Source: Posidoniimonas polymericola | GTDB taxonomy: Bacteria > Planctomycetota > Planctomycetia > Pirellulales > Lacipirellulaceae | Assembly (NCBI RefSeq): GCF_007859935.1 | Contig: NZ_SJPO01000001.1 | Span: 620,001-684,000, forward strand | Reading direction: 5' to 3' | Length of the DNA stretch: 64,000 bases | Shown: one piece after another, positions 9,349 through 19,732 of the stretch | Position numbering within the stretch: the stretch's first letter is position 1 | Layout: every line of letters starts with the position of its first letter | The notes under the pieces: model-generated | The model's database searches: none | The model's input: only the letters and a program-made list of their open reading frames with translations | What the model was told of the DNA's origin: nothing | Translations under genes and position numbers: made by a program

Positions 9349-10798
9349 ATCGCTGGGGCACGCTGCTTATCTTATTATCTAAATTCTTGCGCCGCCGCCG
9401 GCAACCCATGGCTGGCACGGCCAACACCGTCAAAGCCACGGCATGCGGCTCGGGGACGGGGTGAGAGCCGAACTCGAAGAAGTACGAATGGACTTCTGGC
9501 TCATTGCCTGCTGCGTTCGGCGCCAGGCTCATGCTGTACGACTTGACCCGAACTCTCTTTGCACCAACAGTAGAAACCTCGGAAGAGAGAAGATTGTAGC
9601 CAGCGAGATTCCCGAGGTCGAAATCGGTGTCGGATCGTTCGAATTGATTGAGCGCGATCAATTCGTTCGAGTCGGCGTCGTAGATTTCAGAGACCGTTCG
9701 CAGCAATCCGATCCCGTCTCTGCGCCCATTCTCATAGCTTGGATGGTGAGCTACTCCAAAGCTCTCAATCCGGCCTTCGCCAGCCTGCAGCACAAACTCC
9801 GTCTGGATTAGCTGGGCGTATCCGTCGGGGAAGTTCCCAATGCGGCCGCCAAGCAGGGTTCCAAAGATGCTATCTCGAGGGCCAACATACAGCAATGAAT
9901 CCAATCGATTTACGTAGTGTATCTCTGAGAAGGGTGTGGTGAAGTCTCCTGCGACCAAGAGGGCGCCGGCAGCCGACGTGCTAATTGGAGAAACGGAAGC
10001 GAGTCTTGATAATCCGCTTGCCCAGGCGTAGTCGACTGCGGCGGGAAGCGTTGGGTACACCGAGGAGTCAATGGCGACCTCCACTCGTTTCCACGAGAGC
10101 TCCGTGAGTGTCATTCCGTTGCTAACGACGACCGTTCCCGGAGTCGCAAAGTCTTGAAGTGTCGCGTCGAGTGCAAGCGGGTACCCAGGCTGAATGATCC
10201 CTGCTTCTTCTTGAGTCAAGCCGGAGGTGAGCAGCCACGTTGCGAGTGGACCGCCTCTGACGTCCATCACGCGGACAAGGTTGTCACGGGCCACAATCTG
10301 GGCAACCACACCATCCAGTCCATCGCAGTGGATCAAGAATCCAACCGCACAGTGCGTGCCATGCTGGTCGACGAAGATGGGGGCCGCACTGGCGGACTCC
10401 CCTTGATTCTGCGGGAACAGACCTCGCTCTGCGTAGTAGCGCAGGCGGTGCATCTGAAGTTCTCGACGGCTGGCAAGCTCCCGCAGTGCCTGGCGCCGCT
10501 GCGAGTACGTCCATTCGGTTCGCGACACTGCCTCTGCCCGCCACAACGCTACCAGCAAGCTGTAGTTTCGGTTCCGCTCGAGGGTTTCTACGACTGCGGC
10601 AAAGTGATGTGTGAGTTGCGAGTCGATTTCCTCACGGTCCAATCCTTCGTCCCACACCGTCGGACCGAAGACCGCCGACCGAAACTCTGTTGGGTTGATT
10701 TCGATTGCGTGGGGTTCAGTGATCGGGCGGGCGAGCCCTGTAGAGCAGAGCAACACGCACAGACCAATAACCCGAGCGGCGAGTGAGGTGTTAGACAT
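9161..10798 (-). CDS. PEP-CTERM protein whose frame runs about 75 residues past its sorting tail
   Basis: A 545-residue frame with a signal peptide (VIGLCVLLCSTGLA). Residues about 60-200 contain an uncharacterised conserved-looking region (LRYYAERGLFPQN ... PIFVDQHGTHCAVGFLIH ... WLLTSGLTQEEAGIIQPGYP). The PEP-CTERM signal VPEPHAVALTVLAVPAMGCRRRR ends near residue 470, where such proteins normally stop. Here the frame continues through the antisense of the acyltransferase gene with Arg/Pro-rich, non-biological-looking sequence. Both alternative frames have stop codons within a few bases of the RRRR codons, so a one-base indel or a recently lost stop is likely. Confidence 0.75.
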   Translation of the reverse strand: MSNTSLAARVIGLCVLLCSTGLARPITEPHAIEINPTEFRSAVFGPTVWDEGLDREEIDSQLTHHFAAVVETLERNRNYSLLVALWRAEAVSRTEWTYSQRRQALRELASRRELQMHRLRYYAERGLFPQNQGESASAAPIFVDQHGTHCAVGFLIHCDGLDGVVAQIVARDNLVRVMDVRGGPLATWLLTSGLTQEEAGIIQPGYPLALDATLQDFATPGTVVVSNGMTLTELSWKRVEVAIDSSVYPTLPAAVDYAWASGLSRLASVSPISTSAAGALLVAGDFTTPFSEIHYVNRLDSLLYVGPRDSIFGTLLGGRIGNFPDGYAQLIQTEFVLQAGEGRIESFGVAHHPSYENGRRDGIGLLRTVSEIYDADSNELIALNQFERSDTDFDLGNLAGYNLLSSEVSTVGAKRVRVKSYSMSLAPNAAGNEPEVHSYFFEFGSHPVPEPHAVALTVLAVPAMGCRRRRKNLDNKISSVPQRSTPPRGAVWAAGQRSPRRPLPLLRGRASAPARSAALRRAGESLRCSRRLGRTAARQSSRGWC

Positions 10799-11214
10799 TT
10801 AGATCTCGACTGGCGAGGCTGTTTGAAATCGGCGGCGATACCTGTTAGCGGAAACAGAAAAAGCCACGAAGTCGAACGTCCCCACCCCGGAGGGGCTTAT
10901 GGGGGCGTTCGGACTCGTAGCTTTGGCAGTAGCGGAAATTGTCGTGCGTGAGTGACAAGAGGATCTGAAACCGGAGTCTAGCCATGCGTCGGGACGATTG
11001 CAAGTGTTTTCCGCAATGCGCTCATTCCCGAAACACGCGATTCGCGCCCAAGCCGCTGAACACCGTGAACGGCTACTTCGACTAGACGCTGTGTGGTGAC
11101 GAAGGTCGAGATTTCCGCCAAGATCGGTGCGCCGGCCCCGAACCCTGCCGTTGATGGACTAGACTAGCCCCTCACGCTTCGCCGTCTCAGATTCCTTCGG
11201 CATGAGCCGCCCCG
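10799..11214. other. Intergenic region between divergent genes
   Basis: This 416-base spacer separates the PEP-CTERM gene from the DUF5685-fusion gene. It holds a large hairpin (10858-10924) described separately. A 33-codon open frame on the plus strand (10984-11085) lacks a good ribosome binding site and is not called. Confidence 0.6.
10858..10924 (-). terminator. Long imperfect hairpin followed by T-run on the minus strand
   Basis: Arms of 24 bases (10860-10883 and 10901-10924) match at 19 positions. A second small CCCC/GGGG stem lies inside the loop. On the minus strand the structure is followed by TTTTT. It sits about 60 bases upstream of the minus-strand PEP-CTERM start, so it would insulate or attenuate that gene rather than end it. 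It could also be a dispersed repeat. Confidence 0.5.
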
Positions 11215-12486
11215 ATGTTTGGATACCTCCGCGGCCCCCACGGTGACCTCGACTACCGCCGGGCGTATGCGCGGTGCTGCCGGTTTCAGCGGCTGTGCTT
11301 TGGCGCCCGCACGGCGCCGGTCGTGAGCTACGAGGGGGTGTTCGCTTACCTGCTGGCGAGGGAGGCGCTCGGCGGCGGCGTGCTGCTAGAGTCGGAGTCG
11401 ACCTGCTGCCGTTTGCGGGGCGCGCGGGCGGTTGCCGGGGCGGACGACCAGCCGCTCGGCGAGTTCGCCGCGGCGCTCGGCATGCTGCTCGCCGGGATCA
11501 AGCTCCGCGACGATGTCCGCGACGACCGGTCGCTCGCCGCGCGGCTGGCGTTGTTCATCTGGCGGCGACCGATGAAGCAAGCCGAGGAGTACTTCGCCCA
11601 ACTCGACCCGGCAGCGCCCAGCCGCTTCCGCGAAGTCGTCGAGCGGCACGTCGCGCTCGAGGCTGCGGGCCAGCGCTGCTCGCTGGCCGAGTTCGCCCGG
11701 CCGACGGCCGAGGGCTTCGGCTACGCGTTCTCGCTGCTGTCGCGGTTGGACGGGCGACTGATCACGCACGCCGATCGGTTCGAGGAGATCGGTCGGGCGA
11801 TCGGCGGCGCGATCATCATGGCCGATTGCGCGGTGGACTGGCGGCGTGACAAACGGCGTGGTCTGCCCAACCCGGTGAAGGACGCGGACGCCGCCGACGA
11901 CGCCTCCACGGCCGCGCAGCGCGAACTTGTCGAGGCGTCCTCGTGTTGGTGGGCGATGGCTGATCGCCGCGTTTCGCTGCGGGTGCTCAGCAGCGCGATC
12001 GAACGCATCGAGTCGCGGCGCTCGGCCCCACTGCCGCCCGGAAAATGCCCCACGCTGCGGCCGTCGCATCTGATGCGAGCTGGGTTTTGCGACTGCGACT
12101 GCCCAATCGGCGGGTGCGACTGTGGTGGTGGCGACTGCGGAGGCGGGGAGTGTGGGGCGTGTGGAGGCGGTGGTCCTGATGTTGGCTGGGCGCCTGGGGC
12201 GTCTGCCGGCTGCTGCGACCCCAGCTGCTGTATCTGCATCGACTGCTGGATGTGCGAGCCCCGCCAGCAGAAGCCTGAAATGACCCGCCGGCGGTGGGAG
12301 TCGTTCATCGGACGGACCGGCTTCGCCAACGGCGACCTAGCTCCCGTCGGGATGGTGGTGATTGACGGCCGCTCTCACCCCGCCAGCACAAAAGGGCCAC
12401 GAATCGGCGGTGGCGCCTGCGTCGAAGTCGTGGACGTCGACGAATTCGGCTTGATTGTGCAGCGTAGCGAGCAGACGCAAGCCTGA
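11215..12486 (+). CDS. DUF5685-like / cysteine-rich / NfeD-like fusion protein
   Basis: A 423-residue protein with three parts. Residues 1-270 resemble DUF5685 (start MFGYLRG, Cys pair CCRFQRLC at 21-28, an acidic IKLRDDVRDD stretch near 95-104 and MADCAVDWRRD near 202-212). The two acidic motifs recall isoprenyl-synthase-like all-helical folds. Residues 291-347 hold 15 cysteines, many as CxC or CC. Residues 365-423 (GRTGFANGDLAPVGMVVIDG ... GACVEVVDVDEFGLIVQ) match the OB-fold C-terminal domain of NfeD proteins, without the NfeD membrane part. No signal peptide is seen. The function is unknown; metal binding by the central region is an inference. Confidence 0.75.
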   Translation: MFGYLRGPHGDLDYRRAYARCCRFQRLCFGARTAPVVSYEGVFAYLLAREALGGGVLLESESTCCRLRGARAVAGADDQPLGEFAAALGMLLAGIKLRDDVRDDRSLAARLALFIWRRPMKQAEEYFAQLDPAAPSRFREVVERHVALEAAGQRCSLAEFARPTAEGFGYAFSLLSRLDGRLITHADRFEEIGRAIGGAIIMADCAVDWRRDKRRGLPNPVKDADAADDASTAAQRELVEASSCWWAMADRRVSLRVLSSAIERIESRRSAPLPPGKCPTLRPSHLMRAGFCDCDCPIGGCDCGGGDCGGGECGACGGGGPDVGWAPGASAGCCDPSCCICIDCWMCEPRQQKPEMTRRRWESFIGRTGFANGDLAPVGMVVIDGRSHPASTKGPRIGGGACVEVVDVDEFGLIVQRSEQTQA

Positions 12487-12489
12487 CGA

Positions 12490-12518
12490 TTACCCTCCGG
12501 CGGCATCGGCGCTATGAT
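12490..12518 (+). promoter_or_regulatory. Putative sigma-70 promoter of uvrB
   Basis: A good -10 box TATGAT (12513-12518) lies 17 bases after a weak -35 TTACCC (12490-12495). Transcription would start near 12525, about 67 bases before the uvrB ATG. No LexA-type operator was recognised. Confidence 0.45.
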
Positions 12519-12591
12519 TAGGGATTCTGGGATTAGGGGTTCCGACCGCCGATCCTCGCCTGCCGCCGCTCCCCCCACGCTCTGGTTCGTC

Positions 12592-14664
<2,073 letters not shown>

Positions 14665-14665
14665 C

Positions 14666-14695
14666 GGTCAGTCGTCCGTGGTCAGTTGTCAGTTG
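14666..14695. repeat. Short tandem heptamer repeat
   Basis: Just after the uvrB stop, four consecutive seven-base units resemble GGTCAGT (GGTCAGT, CGTCCGT, GGTCAGT, TGTCAGT). Heptamer arrays of this kind occur between genes in many bacterial genomes and have no known function. Confidence 0.55.
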
Positions 14696-14727
14696 CAAGC
14701 TCTTCTAGCCCACCCAGCCAGGAGTGA

Positions 14728-14745
14728 GGCGCCAACATTGGCGCC
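14728..14745. repeat. Perfect inverted repeat GGCGCCAA-CA-TTGGCGCC
   Basis: Two perfect eight-base arms with a two-base spacer lie between uvrB and the next gene. It may be a small hairpin or a protein-binding site. No T-run follows, so a classical terminator is unlikely. Confidence 0.5.
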
Positions 14746-14850
14746 CGATGTGCCAACCTGTTCAGCGACTCTCTCGCCCGCGTGCAGCCGTCCTCCGGGC
14801 GGCCGTGCCGACCGCTGCACTCTCAGCCTGATTCCAAAGGAGCCAACACG

Positions 14851-16014
14851 ATGCGACTCCCACCGCGCCTGGCCATTCCCCTCGCGCTCGCCCTGTCTTG
14901 CTGTTGGTCGTCGGCAGAGGCGGCGCAACCCGAGAGCAGCGACGCCATGATCCACGGCGGGCTCACCGAGGTCATCGAGCGGCTCGTCAAGATCGAAGAG
15001 CGGCTTGACAAGCTGGCCGACGGCCCGAGCGAGTTCACGCCGGTGCAGATCACGGTGGTGGATACGAGCGGCGGCCCGATCCCCGGCGCCAAGGTGCAGC
15101 TCAGCGGCGTCCGGGAAGGACGCGAGCTGCAGGTGACGGGCGAATCGACGGCCGACGAACCGGTCGCGTTCTCACGCAGCCTGCCGTACGGCAAGTACCG
15201 GATGACGGTGGAGCTGCCCAATGGGTACCGCGTCAATCGGAGGGCGTTTGTCGTTGAGTACGGCGCGAAGATGGCAGTTGAGGTGGTCGCGCCGCCGGCC
15301 GACGAGAGCGGGACGCTGGTGCTCCGCTCTAGGATCAGCGCCGAATCAGCAGAGGGGCTGCGATTCGGCGAGCGGCGGACAAGCAGGGGCATTGCCTATA
15401 CAAAGTCAAATGCGCCAGAACCTTCCGAAGACGGCGGCAGCATGGCCGACTACCCTACCATCGGTGACGGCCTTGCCGAATTGATGGCGGCGGTGAGCAT
15501 CAGCGTGACCTGCACGCTCGAGCAGCCCGACGGCAGCGAGATTGAGTGGAAGTGGGCGCCGGAGGGGCACAGCCATCAGCCGCTCTACTACGCCACTTCC
15601 GACGGACACATGGCGCCGTACGACGGGCTCTTCTCTGGCGGTGAGACCCGCGAGGCGGATGCCGAACGGTTCGAGGACCTCGGTCTGCGTGAGTCGATCC
15701 ACTACCTGGTGCAGCAGCGGGATGTTCAAACCCAGGATTCCGCAACGATCACGCTGCCGGTGGGCACATTGGTTGTCGAGGTCGACCCGCCGATCGCCCA
15801 CGCCGAACGGCCGGTCGCCGAGGCCCTGCGGGCGGATTCCAGCGTGGTCGATAAGGTGTGGTTGAACTCAAATCTGGGGAAGAAATCAGAGTGGTGGGGC
15901 CGCTTGCTGGGCGAGAATGATTGGGATTTCGGCAATCCCTTCCACGCCGACGCCAAGATTGACCTGAGGGCGGGCGAACAAGCAAATATCACGATCGGTC
16001 CTGCGGCCCAGTAG
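14851..16014 (+). CDS. Exported protein with carboxypeptidase-regulatory-like domain
   Basis: A 387-residue secreted protein with a signal peptide (LAIPLALALSCCWSSAEAA). A short coiled-coil-like helix follows (GLTEVIERLVKIEERLDKLAD), then one beta-sandwich repeat of the carboxypeptidase-regulatory or CnaB type (FTPVQITVVDTSGGPIPGAKVQLSG ... YGKYRMTVELPNGY). The remainder is not recognised. The ATG at 14851 has a strong AAAGGAG ribosome binding site nine bases upstream. Function is unknown. Confidence 0.8.
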   Translation: MRLPPRLAIPLALALSCCWSSAEAAQPESSDAMIHGGLTEVIERLVKIEERLDKLADGPSEFTPVQITVVDTSGGPIPGAKVQLSGVREGRELQVTGESTADEPVAFSRSLPYGKYRMTVELPNGYRVNRRAFVVEYGAKMAVEVVAPPADESGTLVLRSRISAESAEGLRFGERRTSRGIAYTKSNAPEPSEDGGSMADYPTIGDGLAELMAAVSISVTCTLEQPDGSEIEWKWAPEGHSHQPLYYATSDGHMAPYDGLFSGGETREADAERFEDLGLRESIHYLVQQRDVQTQDSATITLPVGTLVVEVDPPIAHAERPVAEALRADSSVVDKVWLNSNLGKKSEWWGRLLGENDWDFGNPFHADAKIDLRAGEQANITIGPAAQ

Positions 16015-16023
16015 CGGGCTGAC

Positions 16024-16033
16024 GTGATATACT
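16024..16033 (+). promoter_or_regulatory. Putative extended -10 promoter
   Basis: TATACT (16028-16033) preceded by TG one base upstream forms an extended -10 element about 45 bases before the next ATG. No -35 box is apparent. Confidence 0.35.
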
Positions 16034-16079
16034 CGGCTCCCTGGTCCGTTTAGTTCTAACCCGCCATCGAGTGATCGCC

Positions 16080-16853
16080 ATGTCCATGCCAACCGACAAC
16101 CCCAACGCCTACGACGCGCCCGAAGCCCCGCCCGAGAAGAAGCCCAAGGGCTGCATGTTCTGGGGCTGCCTGATTGTCGGCATCGGCGGGGTGCTGATGC
16201 TGCTGCTCTTGGTGGGCGGCGGGTTCGGCGCGTACTTCTGGGCGAAGGGGCAGATCGAGCAGTATACCTCGACCGAGCCGGCCGAGATCCCGGTTTCCGA
16301 AGCGACCGACGAAGAGATCGCCGAGATCCAGGCACGCGTCGACGCGTTGCAGCAGGCGGTCGAGAACGATCAGCCGGCCGCCCAGAACGAGGTGGTGCTC
16401 ACCGCCGACGACATCAACGCCCTGATCGCCAGCAACCAGGACATGAAGGGCAAGGTCTACGTGACCATCGAGAACGGCGAGGTCACGGGCGACGTCAGCA
16501 TGCCGCTCGACGACCTGCCGATGGGCAAGGGCCGCTTCCTGAACGCCAAGGTCACGCTGAACGCCAGCTACGAGGACGGCGTGCCGATCGTCACACTCAA
16601 GGGGGGCTCGGTGAAGGGCCAGCCGCTGCCGCAGCAATTCATCGACGCGCTCGCCAATGAGAACCTGGCCAAGGACCTGCTGAAGGACCCGAAGGTCGCC
16701 GAGAAGCTCCGCAAGTTCGACAGCATCAAGGTCGAAGGCGACAAGATCATCCTGAGGCTCAAGGAGCCGGCGGACGGCGAGGCGCCGGCGGGCGCAGAGG
16801 GGCCGGCAGCAGGAGAAACGGCTGAGCCCGTCGGGGCGGGCGCGGCGGAATAG
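16080..16853 (+). CDS. Single-pass membrane protein of unknown function
   Basis: A 257-residue protein with a cytosolic Pro/Glu-rich N-terminus, one membrane helix (GCLIVGIGGVLMLLLLVGGGFGAYFW, about residues 25-50) and an outer or periplasmic domain of about 180 residues. That domain (EVVLTADDINALIASNQDMKGKVYVTIENGEVTGDVSMPLDDL) looks like a beta-rich lipid-binding-like or LysM-unrelated fold seen in planctomycete hypotheticals. The tail is Ala/Gly/Glu-rich and low in complexity. ATG at 16080 and ATG at 16086 are both possible starts. Confidence 0.8.
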   Translation: MSMPTDNPNAYDAPEAPPEKKPKGCMFWGCLIVGIGGVLMLLLLVGGGFGAYFWAKGQIEQYTSTEPAEIPVSEATDEEIAEIQARVDALQQAVENDQPAAQNEVVLTADDINALIASNQDMKGKVYVTIENGEVTGDVSMPLDDLPMGKGRFLNAKVTLNASYEDGVPIVTLKGGSVKGQPLPQQFIDALANENLAKDLLKDPKVAEKLRKFDSIKVEGDKIILRLKEPADGEAPAGAEGPAAGETAEPVGAGAAE

Positions 16854-16961
16854 TACGGCCGCGCCTGCTAATTAGAAGCCGACGCATCCGTTTTTTCTCC
16901 GGACGTCGATCGTGATTACAATCGCGGTTGGTTTCGGCAGTACGGTAATCGGGGGCGGAGA

Positions 16962-17546
16962 ATGCAGATTCTCAGGCGTGCTTGCATTGTGTTGGCGGCT
17001 GCGTTGGCGCTGATCGCGGCGGGCGCCTCGGTGGCCCACGCCGAGATGCTCCGTTTCGCCTTCGACGACATCGCCGGCGACCCGCGTGACAACTTCGACG
17101 TGACACGGGTCGAAGTGACATTCGACAACCAGACGGGCGACTACACGATCGTGGCCGAGTCGACCGCCGAGCACCCGTTTTCGGGTTCTCACCGCTTGTA
17201 CCTCAGCGTCTTCAACCCCGACACGACGGCTACCTCTACCACTTTCGGTGTTGGCCGCTATAGCTTTAGTTCGCCAACCCCGACCACTCGACAAGAACGC
17301 TCCGGCATTTCGTCCGATCTGGTGGGCTGGATGGCGGGCGAGCGGGTCGCCAGCTACGACTTGTTCGGCTCAGCCAGCAGTGACATCGTTTATTCCGTGC
17401 TCGGTGGGAACCGAGGTGGCTTCAATAATTCCGACGAAATCCGTGACGACACGGTGATCGTTCGGGCGCCAGTCCCGGAGCCGGCGGTCTTGGCAGTGCT
17501 GCCATGGTGCGGGGTGCTTCTTTTTGGCTCACGGCGTTCGCGGTGA
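16962..17546 (+). CDS. Small PEP-CTERM protein
   Basis: A 194-residue exported protein with signal peptide (IVLAAALALIAAGASVAHA) and a PEP-CTERM tail (VPEPAVLAVLPWCGVLLFGSRRSR). The mature part is short and beta-rich (LRFAFDDIAGDPRDNFDVTRVEVTFDNQTGDYTIV) with no enzyme motif. It probably becomes an exosortase-processed surface or matrix protein. Confidence 0.8.
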   Translation: MQILRRACIVLAAALALIAAGASVAHAEMLRFAFDDIAGDPRDNFDVTRVEVTFDNQTGDYTIVAESTAEHPFSGSHRLYLSVFNPDTTATSTTFGVGRYSFSSPTPTTRQERSGISSDLVGWMAGERVASYDLFGSASSDIVYSVLGGNRGGFNNSDEIRDDTVIVRAPVPEPAVLAVLPWCGVLLFGSRRSR

Positions 17547-17557
17547 GGTTGGCCTCG

Positions 17558-17586
17558 TTGTTCAGCGTTGGCGTCTGACTTATCTT
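17558..17586 (+). promoter_or_regulatory. Putative promoter giving a leaderless Xaa-Pro peptidase mRNA
   Basis: TTGTTC (17558-17563) and TATCTT (17581-17586) are separated by 17 bases. The predicted start of transcription falls on or next to the ATG at 17593, so the message could be leaderless. Confidence 0.4.
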
Positions 17587-17592
17587 GGAAGG

Positions 17593-18735
17593 ATGAGCCA
17601 ACCAACGCCGATCGCTCCTGCGGAATACCAATTACGCCTCGCCAAGGCGCAGCGTCTGCTGGCCGAGCACAACCTCGACGCGCTCTTGCTGCCGGCCGGG
17701 ACGAGCCTGCGGTACTTTACGGGCGTTGCCTGGGGATTGAGCGAGCGTTTCCTCGGCGCGGTGCTGCCGCGGGAGGGGGAGCTGGTTTACGTCGCGCCGG
17801 CGTTCGAGGAACCCAAGGTGCGCGAGCTGCTCGTACTCGACGGGCCGCTCGCAGTCTGGGAGGAGCACGACTCGCCGTTCGAGCTGGTCGCTCGTTTGCT
17901 AAAGGAGCAGAACGCCGGCCGGGTAGCAGTTGAGGGCACGACACCGTTCTTCATGGGCGAGGCGCTCCGCCAAGCCGCGCCGAGCGTCGAGCTGGTCGAC
18001 GCCGCGCCGGTGGTCGACGGCTGCCGGATGCAGAAGTCGGCGGCCGAGGTCGCCATCATCGAGCACGCGATGGGCGTGACACTCGACATCCACCGCCGCG
18101 TGCGCGATCGGCTCGCGGTCGGGGTGACCAACACCGAGATCGCCCGCTGGATCGACGCCGAGCACCGGGCGGCGGGCGCCGACAACGGGTCAACGTTCGC
18201 GATCGTGGCGTTCGGCGAGTCGACGGCGTTCCCGCACGGGCCCAAGGGGGAGCAGCGGCTCGCGGAGGGCGACACCGTGCTGGTCGACACCGGCTGCACC
18301 TTTGATGGCTACCACTCGGATTTAACTCGGACTTATGTGTTTGGCGAGCCGACCGCTCGGCAGCGGCAGATCTGGGAGATCGAGCGCGAGGCGCAGGCCG
18401 CGGCGTTCGCGGCCGCCCAGCCCGGCGCGCCGTGCGAGGCGGTCGACGCGGCCGCCAGGGCGGTGCTCGAGCGGCACGGGCTCGGGCCCGACTACCAGAC
18501 GCCCGGCCTGCCGCACCGCACGGGGCACGGGCTGGGGATGGACATCCACGAGGCGCCGTACCTGGTCCGCGGCAACCAGACGCCGCTGGCCGAGGGGATG
18601 GTCGGCAGCATCGAGCCGATGATCTGCGTCTACGGCGAGCTCGGCGTGCGGCTCGAGGACCACTTTGTGGTGACGCCCGCCGGGCCACGCTGGCTCAGCG
18701 AGCCTTCGGCGTCGCTCGACCGACCGTTTGGGTAG
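17593..18735 (+). CDS. M24 family Xaa-Pro peptidase
   Basis: A 380-residue cytosolic metallopeptidase of the pita-bread fold (aminopeptidase P/prolidase group), which cuts bonds involving proline. The creatinase-like N-terminal domain spans about residues 1-135. The catalytic domain shows the expected dinuclear metal ligands: Asp in VLVDTGCTFDG, Asp in YHSDLTRTY, His in HRTGHGLGMDIHE, Glu in GSIEPMICVYGE and Glu in VRLEDHFVV. ATG at 17593 was chosen from alignment with the family N-terminus; no conventional ribosome binding site spacing is seen (GGAAGG directly abuts the start). Confidence 0.93.
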   Translation: MSQPTPIAPAEYQLRLAKAQRLLAEHNLDALLLPAGTSLRYFTGVAWGLSERFLGAVLPREGELVYVAPAFEEPKVRELLVLDGPLAVWEEHDSPFELVARLLKEQNAGRVAVEGTTPFFMGEALRQAAPSVELVDAAPVVDGCRMQKSAAEVAIIEHAMGVTLDIHRRVRDRLAVGVTNTEIARWIDAEHRAAGADNGSTFAIVAFGESTAFPHGPKGEQRLAEGDTVLVDTGCTFDGYHSDLTRTYVFGEPTARQRQIWEIEREAQAAAFAAAQPGAPCEAVDAAARAVLERHGLGPDYQTPGLPHRTGHGLGMDIHEAPYLVRGNQTPLAEGMVGSIEPMICVYGELGVRLEDHFVVTPAGPRWLSEPSASLDRPFG

Positions 18736-18795
18736 GGCCGCCGGCCGTGGATCACTGCGGTCTGGTTTCTTGGCGTTGGGGTTAGGTCGGCGCAC

Positions 18796-18828
18796 AAAGA
18801 AAGCCGGCGGCCCCAAAGGACCGCCGGC
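18796..18828 (-). terminator. Intrinsic terminator of the PEP-CTERM gene at 18863
   Basis: Eight-base GC-rich arms (18803-18810 and 18821-18828) form a hairpin. On the minus strand it is followed by TTTCTTTG. It lies 35 bases after the stop of the minus-strand PEP-CTERM gene. Confidence 0.7.
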
Positions 18829-18862
18829 CCGAGTCGAATAGCTCGTTCTCTCTTGTCGACCG

Positions 18863-19732
18863 TTAGCGGCGGCGACGTCCCACCAGGCCACAGACGGCCA
18901 GGCCGGCCAGGCACAGGGCCGCCGGCTCGGGCACCACGCGGGTGCCGCTCATGTCGGCGTAGGTGGTGCCGATGCGGATCTCGTCGACCAGCAGCTGGCC
19001 GGCGGGGCGGCCGCTGCTGGTGTCGCCAATGAACGGCCGCAGCGAGTCGATGCCGGAGTAGTCGGCGGCGTCGATCGCCGAGGCGTCCGCCGTGCCGAGG
19101 GTCGGCTCGACATTAGGATCGGGGTCGATCCACAGGTAGGCATTGTCGTTGACGGTCTCGTCGCCGATGTGGTCAATCCGGATCACGCCCCAGTGGAGTT
19201 CGCTGTAGGGAGCGTTCGGCGCGCCCTGGCGGAGGCCGCCGCTGCCGAGCGGGATGATCGACCATTCGTCGGCGGTGGCGTTGGAGGAGTTGCCCATCGC
19301 CAGGCGTTCTGAGCCGCTGTCGAACAGGCTCACGTTTACGCCACGCGGGTAGGGGTTGGTGCCAAACGCCGGCGGGTCCTGGACGTCGCCGATCCGCTGA
19401 CCGATGTAGCTGTACCAGGTGGTGGCGCCGTCCGAAGAGTCGAGCTCGGCGAAGTCGCGGAAAATCGTGTAGGTGCCGTTTTCGCCAGAGAGCAAGGCGT
19501 GGCCGCCCGAGGTGGGCAGTCCGGCTGGGCCGGCTAGGCTGCCGGCCAGGATGGTTCCGCCGGCGGCGCCGGCGTCGCGCCACGCGCTGGTGAACCCGCC
19601 GCCGCCGTTCTGCCCGTTGAGGGCTTCGTTTTCGTTGTAGTCAAACGGCTCGTAGGCGACGAGCTCGGCGGAGGCCGAGCCGGCCGCCAGCATCGCCGCG
19701 AACAGCGTCAGTGAAAAAGCAAATCGAGACAT
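18863..19732 (-). CDS. PEP-CTERM protein with LamG-like beta-sandwich features
   Basis: A 289-residue exported protein. Signal peptide: FSLTLFAAMLAAGSASA. The mature domain starts ELVAYEPFDYNENEALNGQNGGGGFTSAW, a motif common in planctomycete PEP-CTERM proteins with concanavalin-like jelly-roll folds, and continues to VDEIRIGTTYADM, typical of the last strand. The PEP-CTERM tail is VPEPAALCLAGLAVCGLVGRRRR. A GGAGG lies 13 bases before the ATG. No catalytic function is evident. Confidence 0.85.
   Translation of the reverse strand: MSRFAFSLTLFAAMLAAGSASAELVAYEPFDYNENEALNGQNGGGGFTSAWRDAGAAGGTILAGSLAGPAGLPTSGGHALLSGENGTYTIFRDFAELDSSDGATTWYSYIGQRIGDVQDPPAFGTNPYPRGVNVSLFDSGSERLAMGNSSNATADEWSIIPLGSGGLRQGAPNAPYSELHWGVIRIDHIGDETVNDNAYLWIDPDPNVEPTLGTADASAIDAADYSGIDSLRPFIGDTSSGRPAGQLLVDEIRIGTTYADMSGTRVVPEPAALCLAGLAVCGLVGRRRR

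Noticed and set aside
10984-11085. 33-codon frame on the plus strand between two divergent genes
   Set aside because: No ribosome binding site and no similarity; too short to call.
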